Shown piece after piece: positions 1 through 6,240 of a stretch of 9,958 nucleotides of DNA. The position numbers and the translations under genes are program-made. The stretch covers positions 1 to 9,958 of the forward strand of contig JBKPRZ010000782.1 in the NCBI GenBank assembly GCA_046734815.1, read 5' to 3'. This DNA comes from CAVYGB01 sp046734815 (lineage in GTDB: Bacteria > Myxococcota_A > Polyangia > Fen-1088). Position 1 is the first letter of the stretch. Each line of letters starts with the position of its first letter. A model generated the notes under the pieces. The model was given only the letters and a program-made list of their open reading frames with translations, was not told the DNA's origin and searched no databases.

Positions 1-1
1 C

Positions 2-427
2 GTCGCCGGCATCGCGGGCCTCGGCGAGGCCTGCCGGCTGGCCGGCGAGGGGCTGGCCGAGCGCGCCCGCCGGGTGGCCTCGCTGCGCGATCGGCTGGAG
101 CAGCGACTGCTCGCCATACCCGGTGCGCGCCGGCACGGCGATCCCGAGCACCGCGCGCCGGGGGTGAGCAACCTGGCGTTCGCGGGAGCGCCGGGGCAAC
201 TGGTGGCGATCGGTCTGGACCTCGAGGGGGTAGCGGTGTCGACCGGCTCGGCCTGCACCTCCGGGACGGTCGCGCCGTCACCGGTGCTGCTGGCGCTGGG
301 GCTCGATCCGGCGGCCGCGCGGGAGGCGGTGCGCTTCAGCCTGGGACCCGGAAACGACGAGGCGCAGGTGGATCGCGCCGCGGCGATCGTCGAGCGGGTG
401 GTTGCCCGCGTGCGGGCGGCGGCGTAG
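2..427 (+). CDS. Cysteine desulfurase, C-terminal part (5' end outside window)
   Basis: This is the C-terminal 141 residues of a PLP-dependent cysteine desulfurase (NifS/IscS family), which removes sulfur from L-cysteine and carries it as a persulfide. The reading frame is open from base 2, so the gene starts upstream of the window. The active-site loop is visible as STGSACTSG, with the persulfide cysteine codon at 254-256. Before it comes the GVSNLAF segment and after it LALGLD and VRFSLG, all in family order. The usual tail after SLG (R-x-T-T-E-E-E) is replaced here by PGNDEAQ, a small deviation past the active site. The stop is 12 bases before mnmA, so the two are probably cotranscribed and this enzyme is the likely sulfur donor for tRNA thiolation. 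Whether it is IscS-, NifS- or SufS-like cannot be decided from the fragment, though the loop is of the IscS/NifS kind. Confidence 0.93.
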   Translation, partial: VAGIAGLGEACRLAGEGLAERARRVASLRDRLEQRLLAIPGARRHGDPEHRAPGVSNLAFAGAPGQLVAIGLDLEGVAVSTGSACTSGTVAPSPVLLALGLDPAAAREAVRFSLGPGNDEAQVDRAAAIVERVVARVRAAA

Positions 428-439
428 CTTCCCTCATTC

Positions 440-1516
440 ATGTCCGCGCGCCCGCGAATCGTCGTCGCGATGTCCGGTGGGGTCGACTCGTCGACCGCGG
501 CGGCTCTGCTGTGCGAGAGCGGAGCGGAGGTGGTGGGGGTGACCTTGAAGCTGTACGACGCCTCGGGCACGGCGGCCAGCATCGGCGGCCGCTGCTGCAC
601 CCCGCGCGACATCGAAGACGCGCGCGCCACCGCGGCGGCGCTGGGGTTCGCCCACTACGTGCTCGACGAGAGCGAGGCTTTCGGCCGGGCGGTGATCGAC
701 GACTTCGTGGCCGCCTTCCGGGACGGGCGCACGCCCAACCCCTGCGTCCGGTGCAACGAGACCCTGAAGTTCGGACCGCTGGTGCGTTTTGCCCGCGCCA
801 TCGGCGCCGAGGCGCTGGCCACCGGCCATTACGCGCGGGTGGAGACAGGCCCCGACGGCGGCGTCCGCCTGCGCCGGGCCGTGGATCGGCAGAAGGACCA
901 GGCCTATTTTCTTTTCGGCGTGCGGCCGGAGCTGTTCTCGTTCGTGCGCTTCCCGCTGGGCGAGATGACCAAGCCGCAGGTGCGGGAGGAGGCGCGGCGG
1001 CTGGGGCTGCCCGGCTGGAACAAGCCCGACTCGCAGCAGATCTGCTTCATCCCCGACGGCGACCACAAGGCCTTCGTCGAGGCGCGCGGGGGCGCCGGAC
1101 CCGCCGGTGAGATCGTCGACGAGGGCGGCGCCTCGCTGGGGCGGCACGGGGGCACGCATCACTTCACGATCGGCCAGCGCAAGGGGTTGCCGCCGGCGGG
1201 GGATCAGACCGCGCGTTTCGTCCTGCGCATCGACGTGGCGACCGGCAAGGTCGTGGTGGGCCCGCGCAGCGCCCTGGGGCGGCGGCAGATGTCGGTCGGC
1301 GACACCCGCTGGTTGCGGCCGCTGCCGCCGGGCCAGCCGGCCGCCTGCCAGGTCCAGATCCGGCACCACGCCACCGCACACGCCGGCCGGGTGACTGCGA
1401 CCGCGGGGCGGGCGGAGGTGGCCTTCGACGATCCGGTGGAGGGGATCGCGCCCGGTCAGGCGGCGGTGTTCTTCGCCGGCGACGAGGTCCTGGGCGGCGG
1501 CTGGATAGAGGGCTGA
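440..1516 (+). CDS. mnmA: tRNA-specific 2-thiouridylase MnmA
   Basis: MnmA (TrmU) is a cytoplasmic ATP-pyrophosphatase that adenylates U34 of tRNA-Lys, -Glu and -Gln and inserts sulfur to give 2-thiouridine. The 358-residue length is normal. Visible signatures are the PP-loop SGGVDSS (residues 12-18), the catalytic nucleophile Cys102 in NPCVRCN, GHYARVE (129-135), KDQAYFLF (152-159), the second catalytic cysteine Cys202 in DSQQICFI, and GQRKGL further on. Spacing of the two cysteines matches the known Cys102/Cys199 pair of the E. coli enzyme. The ATG at 440 puts the PP-loop at the expected distance from the N-terminus. There is no Shine-Dalgarno sequence in the 12-base gap after the desulfurase gene. 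That neighbour fits the role, since MnmA takes its sulfur from a cysteine desulfurase directly or through carriers. Confidence 0.97.
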   Translation: MSARPRIVVAMSGGVDSSTAAALLCESGAEVVGVTLKLYDASGTAASIGGRCCTPRDIEDARATAAALGFAHYVLDESEAFGRAVIDDFVAAFRDGRTPNPCVRCNETLKFGPLVRFARAIGAEALATGHYARVETGPDGGVRLRRAVDRQKDQAYFLFGVRPELFSFVRFPLGEMTKPQVREEARRLGLPGWNKPDSQQICFIPDGDHKAFVEARGGAGPAGEIVDEGGASLGRHGGTHHFTIGQRKGLPPAGDQTARFVLRIDVATGKVVVGPRSALGRRQMSVGDTRWLRPLPPGQPAACQVQIRHHATAHAGRVTATAGRAEVAFDDPVEGIAPGQAAVFFAGDEVLGGGWIEG

Positions 1517-1519
1517 CGC

Positions 1520-1795
1520 TCAGGCCGCGCGCTTGCCGCGGGGAAACAGCGGCAGGACATTGGCTGGCCGGGCGGTGCGGCGGCCGGGTCCGAAGGGAAC
1601 GCAGCCCGGGACCAGCGGGGCGGCGCCGGAGGCGCGCTGCGGAGCCGGCTCGTGACCGGCCAGACGCAGGGCTACGAACAGCGCGTGCTCGGCCTCGATC
1701 ATGCGGCCCCTGGCCTCGACCAGGGCCTCCTCCATCCGGCGCCGACGACGCTGGGCGAGGTTGATCAGCTGTCCGCGGCGTTTATTACCCGCCAT
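1520..1795 (-). CDS. Small Arg-rich helical protein, unknown function
   Basis: I do not recognise this 91-residue protein. The frame stays open further upstream, but the ATG at 1795 is chosen because the region before it is the end of the isochorismatase-family gene in another frame. The coding case rests on strongly G/C third codon positions and sensible residue pattern. The N-terminus is very basic (KRR at 5-7, five consecutive Arg at 16-20). It is followed by a predicted amphipathic or coiled-coil helix from about 20 to 47 with alternating Glu/Arg and Ala/Leu/Met. After that comes a Pro/Gly/Arg-rich tail (48-91). No signal peptide or membrane segment is seen. It ends 3 bases from the convergent mnmA stop and begins 68 bases after the isochorismatase-family gene, probably on the same transcript. 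No clear ribosome binding site is present. A nucleic-acid or acidic-partner binding role is only a guess from charge. Confidence 0.6.
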   Translation of the reverse strand: MAGNKRRGQLINLAQRRRRRMEEALVEARGRMIEAEHALFVALRLAGHEPAPQRASGAAPLVPGCVPFGPGRRTARPANVLPLFPRGKRAA

Positions 1796-1863
1796 GAAGG
1801 AATCATCGGCGCCCGGAGCGGTCCCCTTGAGACGGCGCCAGGCACCGCGCGGCGTACCCGCGG

Positions 1864-2457
1864 TCAGCGCACCAGGCGGGAGATGGCCCGGAAGTCGTCG
1901 GTCCCCGCGCGCTCGAGGGCGTCGAAAGCGACCGTCTCGGTGGAGGTGATCACCGCGCCCGCGCGCGCACAGAGCCCCAGACCGATCTGGTGGTTGGCGG
2001 GCGCGCGCGAGATCGTGGCGTCGGCGGGCAGATGGACCTCGGCGCCGGTGCCCACCAGCCCGCGGACGGTCTGCCAGACGCAGACGTGGGTCTCCATCCC
2101 CATGACGATCCACTGCGACCGTCCCAGCGACTGCGCCAGCGGCGGGAAGGCTTCACAATCGGTGCAGGCGAAGGTCATCTTCTCCAGGCGGTGCACGGTG
2201 AGCCCGGGACTTTGCAGCGCCTCCGCCAGCGCGGGCAGGGTGGGTCCCAGTCCCTGCGGGTACTGCTCGCTCCAGATCACCGGCCAGCGCAGTCGGCGGG
2301 CGAGCTCGATCAGGATGGTCCAGTTGCGCTGGCAGACGGCCCGTTCGGCTTCCGGCATGACCGCGGTCAGCTTGGTCTGGATGTCGATGACCAGCAGGGC
2401 CGCCCGGCTCGAATCGAGCGCGAGCGGCGCGAGGGAGGGGGACAATTGCCGGGCCAT
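1864..2457 (-). CDS. Isochorismatase-family cysteine hydrolase
   Basis: This 197-residue cytoplasmic protein has the whole isochorismatase-like (cysteine hydrolase) fold. The catalytic triad is readable: Asp25 in LLVIDIQ, Lys93 in LEKMTF, and nucleophile Cys126 in GMETHVCV, where Met121-Glu122 is the position of the family's conserved cis-peptide. WSEQYPQGLGPT (62-73) is typical of the subgroup that includes YcaC-like and ISOC1-type hydrolases rather than the true isochorismatases of siderophore synthesis. The substrate cannot be assigned; members hydrolyse various amides or vinyl ethers, and many are uncharacterised. The ATG at 2457 is preceded by a -10-like TAAAGT 12 bases away and no Shine-Dalgarno sequence. 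The transglycosylase gene ends 44 bases upstream on the same strand, so read-through transcription is also possible. Confidence 0.92.
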   Translation of the reverse strand: MARQLSPSLAPLALDSSRAALLVIDIQTKLTAVMPEAERAVCQRNWTILIELARRLRWPVIWSEQYPQGLGPTLPALAEALQSPGLTVHRLEKMTFACTDCEAFPPLAQSLGRSQWIVMGMETHVCVWQTVRGLVGTGAEVHLPADATISRAPANHQIGLGLCARAGAVITSTETVAFDALERAGTDDFRAISRLVR

Positions 2458-2469
2458 GGTCCGCGGGCA

Positions 2470-2475
2470 ACTTTA
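2470..2475 (-). promoter_or_regulatory. Possible -10 element before the isochorismatase-family gene
   Basis: On the minus strand this reads TAAAGT, four of six matches to TATAAT. It lies in the 44-base gap after the transglycosylase gene and leaves only 12 bases before the ATG at 2457. No good -35 hexamer stands at the right distance. It is listed because similar TAnnnT boxes sit close to other start codons here. Confidence 0.25.
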
Positions 2476-2501
2476 CCGCCTGACCCCCGGACCGACCACC
2501 G

Positions 2502-3476
2502 TCAGCTCGAGGGCGGCGAATCCACCCGCGACTGCAGGGCCAGGTCGGGGCGGGGCGGGGCGGCCTGCCCGAACAGCACGGCGGGCGCCTGGCAGACGCT
2601 GTTGACGGCGCGGATCTTCGAGCAGAGGGCGCGGTAGCGCGGCTCGACCGGCCGGTCGGCGGTGCGCGGGCGCAGGCCCCGGTCGACCACGGTGATGCGG
2701 CCGGTCTGCAGCTCGGGAGCAGGCAGGCCCAGCGCGCGGGCCAGCTCGTAATACAGCACGGCGACGTGGTGCGGGTAGTGCCGGGGGTCGCCGTGGTCGA
2801 TGTAGCGCGAGCCGTGGTTGTAGTGGGCCCAGTAGGCGTGGTTGCTGTGCCGGCAACGGACGTTGCGGGTCTTGCGCACCAGCTGCCCGTCGGCGCCGCG
2901 CACACGCTCGGTGCGGGTCTCGACGCCGCCGCCGTCGCGGAAGTAGGCCAGCGCCTGGGCGCCCAGGGCGATGTTGGTGGCGGGGTCCATCAGCTTCTTG
3001 AAGGACATCCCCTGGCGGTTGCCGCAGCGGCCGCGCTCGTCGAAGACGCAGCGGATGCCCATCAGACCGCCGTCCTTGGCGTAGACGGCACCGTCGCGCT
3101 GGTACGAGGAGACCGCTTTCTCGTCGAGGTCGCTCTCGTTCATCATCACCGCCAGGATCAGCGCGGGAGACAGCCGGTACTGATCGGCGGCCGACTGCAC
3201 GGCATCGGCCAGCCGCGCGCACTCGACCTCGCTCCAGGCCTGATCTTTCCACCGCACCTGGTGCTTGAGCGCGCACAGGGTGGTGGCCAGACAGGCCCGC
3301 GGCGAGGGCGAGGGCGCGACGACCGGCGTGTAGCTGGGCGCCTGGGACAGCAATGGCCGGGGGGCCATCGAGAACGGGGCGGGGCCGAACACCGCCGCGC
3401 CGGGCAGCGCGGGGAACACCAGCAGGCCGGTCAGGAAAGCGGATACACGTATGACGTTATGGGACATCTCGGGCAT
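2502..3476 (-). CDS. Exported SLT-type lytic transglycosylase-like protein
   Basis: The protein (324 residues from the ATG at 3476, or 321 from the ATG at 3467) looks like a periplasmic peptidoglycan lytic transglycosylase of the lysozyme-like superfamily. A signal peptide is visible: short basic start, then a hydrophobic run at about 11-31 ending in PGAA. A Pro/Ser-rich linker follows. The catalytic domain runs from about 80 to 260: the putative general acid Glu114 in MMNESDLDEKAVS, then GGLMGI (136-141), NIALG (168-172) and HYNHGSRYI (218-226), matching the ES, GLMQ, NI..G and YN.G motifs of SLT enzymes in order. Several cysteines (including 62, 68, 86 and 143) suggest disulfides. An in-frame ATG at 3563 exists, but codons between it and 3476 often end in A or T, unlike the gene body, so I treat that stretch as leader. 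Exact cleavage chemistry is inferred. Lysozyme-like hydrolase is the alternative. Confidence 0.82.
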   Translation of the reverse strand: MPEMSHNVIRVSAFLTGLLVFPALPGAAVFGPAPFSMAPRPLLSQAPSYTPVVAPSPSPRACLATTLCALKHQVRWKDQAWSEVECARLADAVQSAADQYRLSPALILAVMMNESDLDEKAVSSYQRDGAVYAKDGGLMGIRCVFDERGRCGNRQGMSFKKLMDPATNIALGAQALAYFRDGGGVETRTERVRGADGQLVRKTRNVRCRHSNHAYWAHYNHGSRYIDHGDPRHYPHHVAVLYYELARALGLPAPELQTGRITVVDRGLRPRTADRPVEPRYRALCSKIRAVNSVCQAPAVLFGQAAPPRPDLALQSRVDSPPSS

Positions 3477-3565
3477 GGGGCAGCACCAAAATGTGAAGAG
3501 GCTCCCGCTAGGCGCTTTCCCGGCATCATTGCTCGGGCGCGCACATCTCGTTAGCTCTCCCATAA

Positions 3566-3605
3566 GGCATACCTGGACATACTTTTCCTGTCAATACGAT
3601 GTCAA
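3566..3605 (-). promoter_or_regulatory. Tandem sigma-70-like promoter elements for the transglycosylase gene
   Basis: On the minus strand two perfect TTGACA hexamers occur 11 bases apart, at 3605-3600 and 3594-3589. The first is followed after 18 bases by TATGTC (3581-3576), the second after 17 bases by TATGCC (3571-3566). The -35 boxes are perfect but each -10 matches TATAAT only at its first three bases. Transcription would start near 3560, giving a leader of roughly 80-90 bases before the ATG at 3476. The surrounding 100 bases are clearly AT-richer than the rest of the window. Confidence 0.5.
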
Positions 3606-3619
3606 ATAGATTACAGTTC

Positions 3620-3632
3620 TTATGACGCATAA
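3620..3632. promoter_or_regulatory. 13-bp dyad in divergent promoter region (possible operator)
   Basis: The sequence TTATG-ACG-CATAA is a perfect inverted repeat with 5-base arms around a 3-base centre. It lies 15 bases upstream of the paired TTGACA boxes and about 50 bases before the rightward gene at 3684, a place where a dimeric regulator could act on either gene. No regulator gene is adjacent. Confidence 0.3.
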
Positions 3633-3666
3633 CTATCGAGAAGCGGACGGGCGGCCAACAATATCG

Positions 3667-3672
3667 TAGATT
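3667..3672 (+). promoter_or_regulatory. Possible -10 element for the metalloprotease/cysteine-cluster gene
   Basis: TAGATT matches TATAAT at four of six positions and lies 11 bases before the ATG at 3684, in the divergent promoter region. The -35 position (3644-3649, CGGACG) is a weak match. If used, the transcript would start at or just before the start codon (leaderless or nearly so), which agrees with the lack of a Shine-Dalgarno sequence. Confidence 0.35.
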
Positions 3673-3683
3673 TGCCGGCCGCC

Positions 3684-4670
3684 ATGTCTGGCCGCGCGCT
3701 GAATAAACCCGAGATCGATCGCCTCTGGATCGCGGCGGCGGCCTCCTGCGGCTTCCGGGTACAGCGGAGCGACGCCGCCTACGCCTCGACCGATGGCGAG
3801 GGGACGATCCTGATCGGTTCGCCCGAGGCCCTCGATGACGACGACAGCCTGTGCCAGCTGGTGCTGCACGAGCTGTGTCACGCGCTGGTGCAGGGGGAGG
3901 CCTCCTGGAAGCAGGTGGACTGGGGACTGTGCAACACCGACGACCGGGACGAGGTAGCCGAGGCGGCCTGCAACCGGCTGCAGGCGCACGTCGCCGACCG
4001 GCACGGTCTGCGCGCGCCCCTGTGTCCCACCACGCCCTGGCAGGTTTATTACCGCGCCCTGCCCGGTGATCCTCTGCAGCCCACCGCCGCCGGCGACACG
4101 GAGGCGTGCCGGCTGGCCCGCACCGGGGCCGAGCTGGGCGAGCGCAGCGGATTTCTGCGCGCGATGGACGACGCGCTGGTGGTCACCGCGGCGCTGCTGG
4201 TGGCTCCCGCGAACGTGCACCCGCTGGGATTCGCGCTGGGTCCCGCCGGCGAGACCTGCGGCGGCTGCGCCTGGCGCTACCTGGGCGGGCGCGGAGCCGC
4301 GGTGGAACGATGCCGGCAGTCGGTGGGCGAGGTGGGCGACGGCAGGCGGGTCCAGTCCGACATGCCGGCCTGCGAGCGCTGGGAGCCGCCGGTCGAGTGC
4401 AGCCGCTGCGGCGCCTGCTGCCGCGAGGCCTACCACAGCGTGAGCGTGTCGATGCGCGACCCGGTGGTCTGGAAGCAGCCCGGCCTGGTGGTGCGCAGCG
4501 GCCACCGCTTCACCCTGCTGCGCGCGGGCGACCGCTGCGCGGCCCTGGAGGGCAGCGGGGACGCGTACCACTGCCGGATCTACGAGGACCGGCCGCGCAC
4601 CTGCCGGGACTTCGAGCGCGGCGGCCGCCACTGCCTGGTCGCGCGCCGCCGGGTGGGGCTGTCCCGGTAG
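3684..4670 (+). CDS. HExxH metallopeptidase-like domain joined to a YkgJ-type cysteine cluster
   Basis: The 328-residue protein has three visible parts. Residues 1-130 look like a small zincin: HELCH at 62-66 preceded by hydrophobic LVL, with Glu90 or Glu93 in DEVAEAACNR as candidate third metal ligand. Residues 179-232 hold a four-cysteine segment, Cys192-x2-Cys195-x14-Cys210-x19-Cys230. Residues 239-317 match the YkgJ family (putative zinc/iron-chelating cysteine cluster): CSRCGACC at 239-246, then Cys285, Cys297, RPRTC (303-307) and Cys317. No signal peptide or membrane segment is seen, so it should be cytoplasmic. The ATG at 3684 is preferred; a TTG at 3672 would add four residues. It lies 9 bases before the FAD dehydrogenase gene, probably in one operon. 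A metal or Fe-S role is plausible from the family, but the peptidase activity is unproven and the domain could be catalytically dead. The cysteine-cluster call is firm; the N-terminal call is moderate. Confidence 0.85.
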   Translation: MSGRALNKPEIDRLWIAAAASCGFRVQRSDAAYASTDGEGTILIGSPEALDDDDSLCQLVLHELCHALVQGEASWKQVDWGLCNTDDRDEVAEAACNRLQAHVADRHGLRAPLCPTTPWQVYYRALPGDPLQPTAAGDTEACRLARTGAELGERSGFLRAMDDALVVTAALLVAPANVHPLGFALGPAGETCGGCAWRYLGGRGAAVERCRQSVGEVGDGRRVQSDMPACERWEPPVECSRCGACCREAYHSVSVSMRDPVVWKQPGLVVRSGHRFTLLRAGDRCAALEGSGDAYHCRIYEDRPRTCRDFERGGRHCLVARRRVGLSR

Positions 4671-4679
4671 GACCGAACG

Positions 4680-6227
4680 GTGGCCGAGATCGTCGATCTG
4701 TTCGTGCCCATCGCCGAAGCGCAGACGCCGCTGGCCGAGCTGGCGGCGCGGGCGACCGGCCGGGCGCACCTGGCCCCCGAGGAGGTGCGGCTGGTGCGCC
4801 GCTCGCTGGACGCCCGCAAGGGCCGGCCGCTGGGGTACAACCTGCGGGTCCAGCTGGGGCGGTCGGAACCGCCCCGCGAGGCACCGCCGCCGGCGCCGAC
4901 CTGGCCCGCGGGGCGGCCAGCGCCGAAGGTGGTGGTGGTGGGGTCGGGGCCGGCTGGCGCGTTCGCGGCGCTCCGCCTGGCGGAAGCCGGCGTCCCCAGC
5001 ACGGTCATCGAGCGCGGCAAGCCCGTACAGCCTCGCCGGCGGGACCTGGCCTCGCTGCAGCGGGGGGTGCTCGATCCCGACTCGAACTACTGCTTCGGCG
5101 AGGGCGGAGCCGGCACGTATTCGGACGGCAAGCTCTATACCCGCAGCAAGGACCGGGCGGGGATCGCCCGGGTGCTGGCCGATCTGGTGCGCTTCGGCGC
5201 GCCCGCGCCGATCGAGGTGGAGGCGCGGCCGCACGTGGGCTCCAACCTGCTCCCGAAGGTGCTCACCGCCCTGCGCGCGCATCTGGAAGGGGTCGGGGTG
5301 AGCTACCGGTTCGACAGCGAGGTGGTCGGCCTGGGGACGGCGGCGGGGCGCGTGCAGGCGGTGCGGCTGCGCTCGGGCGAGGAGCTCCCGGCCGACGTGC
5401 TGATCCTGGCGATCGGACACTCGGCGCGTTCGACCTACGCCTGGCTGGCAGAGGCCGACGTGCCGATGGTGCGCAAGGATCTGGCGGTGGGCGTCCGCAT
5501 CGAGCACCCGCAACCGGTGATCGATCGGCTGCAATACGGCGCGCACGCCGGCCATCCGGCGCTGCCGCCCGCGTTCTACGAGCTGAAGTCCGAGGGCAAC
5601 GGCCGGTCGGTCTACAGCTTCTGCATGTGCCCGGGCGGCTGGATCGTGCCCGCCGCCACCGAGCCGGCCGGGGTGGTGGTCAACGGCATGAGCCTGTCCA
5701 AGCGCGACTCGCCCTTCGCGAACTCGGGGCTGGTGGTGCAGGTGCGGACGGACGACTTCGCGCCGGCGGCGGCCGGCGTGCTGGCCGGGGTGGCCTTCCA
5801 GCGCGCCATCGAGCAAGCGGCGTTCCGCGTGGGCGGCGGCGCCTTCCGCGCACCCGCCCAGCGGCTGGAAGACTTTCTCGCCGGCAGACCCAGCTCCAGC
5901 CTGCCGAAGACCAGCTACCGCCCCGGCACGGTGGGCGCGGCGCTGGACCAGGTGTTCCCCGACTTCGTGACAGCGGCGCTGCGGGCCGGTCTGGCCGCGC
6001 TGGTCCGCCGCGTTCCCGGCTACCGGCACCCGGATGCGGTGCTGGTGGCGACCGAGTCGCGCACCAGCGCGCCGGTGCGGTTGCTGCGCGACCCGGACAG
6101 CGGCTGCTCGCCCGGGCTGGCGGGGCTGTATCCGGTGGGCGAGGGCGCGGGCTACGCTGGCGGCATCGTCAGCGCGGCGCTGGACGGGGCGCGGGCGGCC
6201 GAGGCGATCCTGGCCAGCGCGCGCTGA
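4680..6227 (+). CDS. FAD-dependent dehydrogenase (COG2509-type)
   Basis: This 515-residue flavoprotein belongs to the uncharacterised FAD-dependent dehydrogenases (COG2509). Residues 1-60 form the family's small N-terminal domain, including RRSLDARKG (40-48). After a Pro-rich linker comes the dinucleotide-binding fold: VVVVGSGPAGAFAA (84-97) and Glu111 at the end of the second strand. The family hallmark FGEGGAGTYSDGKLYTR spans 139-155, FCMCPGG stands at 314-320, and a C-terminal FAD contact GEGAGYAGGI lies near 485-495. Start is GTG at 4680, giving the full N-terminal domain; AGGA at 4669-4672, overlapping the previous stop, serves as Shine-Dalgarno at 7 bases, the clearest such site in the window. 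The substrate is unknown. Its 9-base spacing from the cysteine-cluster gene suggests cotranslation and a shared redox or metal-linked role, which is inference. Confidence 0.9.
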   Translation: MAEIVDLFVPIAEAQTPLAELAARATGRAHLAPEEVRLVRRSLDARKGRPLGYNLRVQLGRSEPPREAPPPAPTWPAGRPAPKVVVVGSGPAGAFAALRLAEAGVPSTVIERGKPVQPRRRDLASLQRGVLDPDSNYCFGEGGAGTYSDGKLYTRSKDRAGIARVLADLVRFGAPAPIEVEARPHVGSNLLPKVLTALRAHLEGVGVSYRFDSEVVGLGTAAGRVQAVRLRSGEELPADVLILAIGHSARSTYAWLAEADVPMVRKDLAVGVRIEHPQPVIDRLQYGAHAGHPALPPAFYELKSEGNGRSVYSFCMCPGGWIVPAATEPAGVVVNGMSLSKRDSPFANSGLVVQVRTDDFAPAAAGVLAGVAFQRAIEQAAFRVGGGAFRAPAQRLEDFLAGRPSSSLPKTSYRPGTVGAALDQVFPDFVTAALRAGLAALVRRVPGYRHPDAVLVATESRTSAPVRLLRDPDSGCSPGLAGLYPVGEGAGYAGGIVSAALDGARAAEAILASAR

Positions 6228-6240
6228 GCGGGCTCAGCGC
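6221..6240. terminator. Hairpin across two convergent stop codons
   Basis: GCGCTGAG, a CGGG loop and CTCAGCGC make a perfect 8-bp stem with a 4-base loop. It contains the TGA of the FAD dehydrogenase (6225-6227) and the TGA of the PilZ gene on the other strand (6234-6236). It is symmetric, so it could end transcription from both sides, but no T-run follows on either strand, so it is not a classical intrinsic terminator. Confidence 0.5.

Noticed and set aside
434..1381. Open minus-strand frame of 315 residues opposite mnmA
   Set aside because: It is a shadow of mnmA with no recognisable motif; MnmA catalytic motifs are all in the plus frame.
1513..1523. Short dyad CTGA-CGC-TCAG across the mnmA and small-gene stops as a terminator
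   Set aside because: The stem is only 4 bp with a 3-base loop and no T-run; opposed TGA stops produce part of it automatically. It is mentioned only in comparison with 6221-6240.
3477..3560. Possible riboswitch in the transglycosylase leader
   Set aside because: I compared it by eye with cyclic-di-GMP-type consensus and found no matching core; no convincing long stem was seen.
3477..3563. N-terminal extension of the transglycosylase from the ATG at 3563
   Set aside because: Codons here often end in A or T, the residues do not resemble a signal peptide, and a good signal peptide starts at 3476 or 3467.
3633..6029. Very long open frame on the minus strand opposite the cysteine-cluster and FAD dehydrogenase genes (798 residues)
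   Set aside because: It is antisense to two clearly recognisable proteins, has low-complexity Arg/His/Gly/Ala/Gln composition and no motif. Long antisense frames are expected in DNA with such biased third positions.
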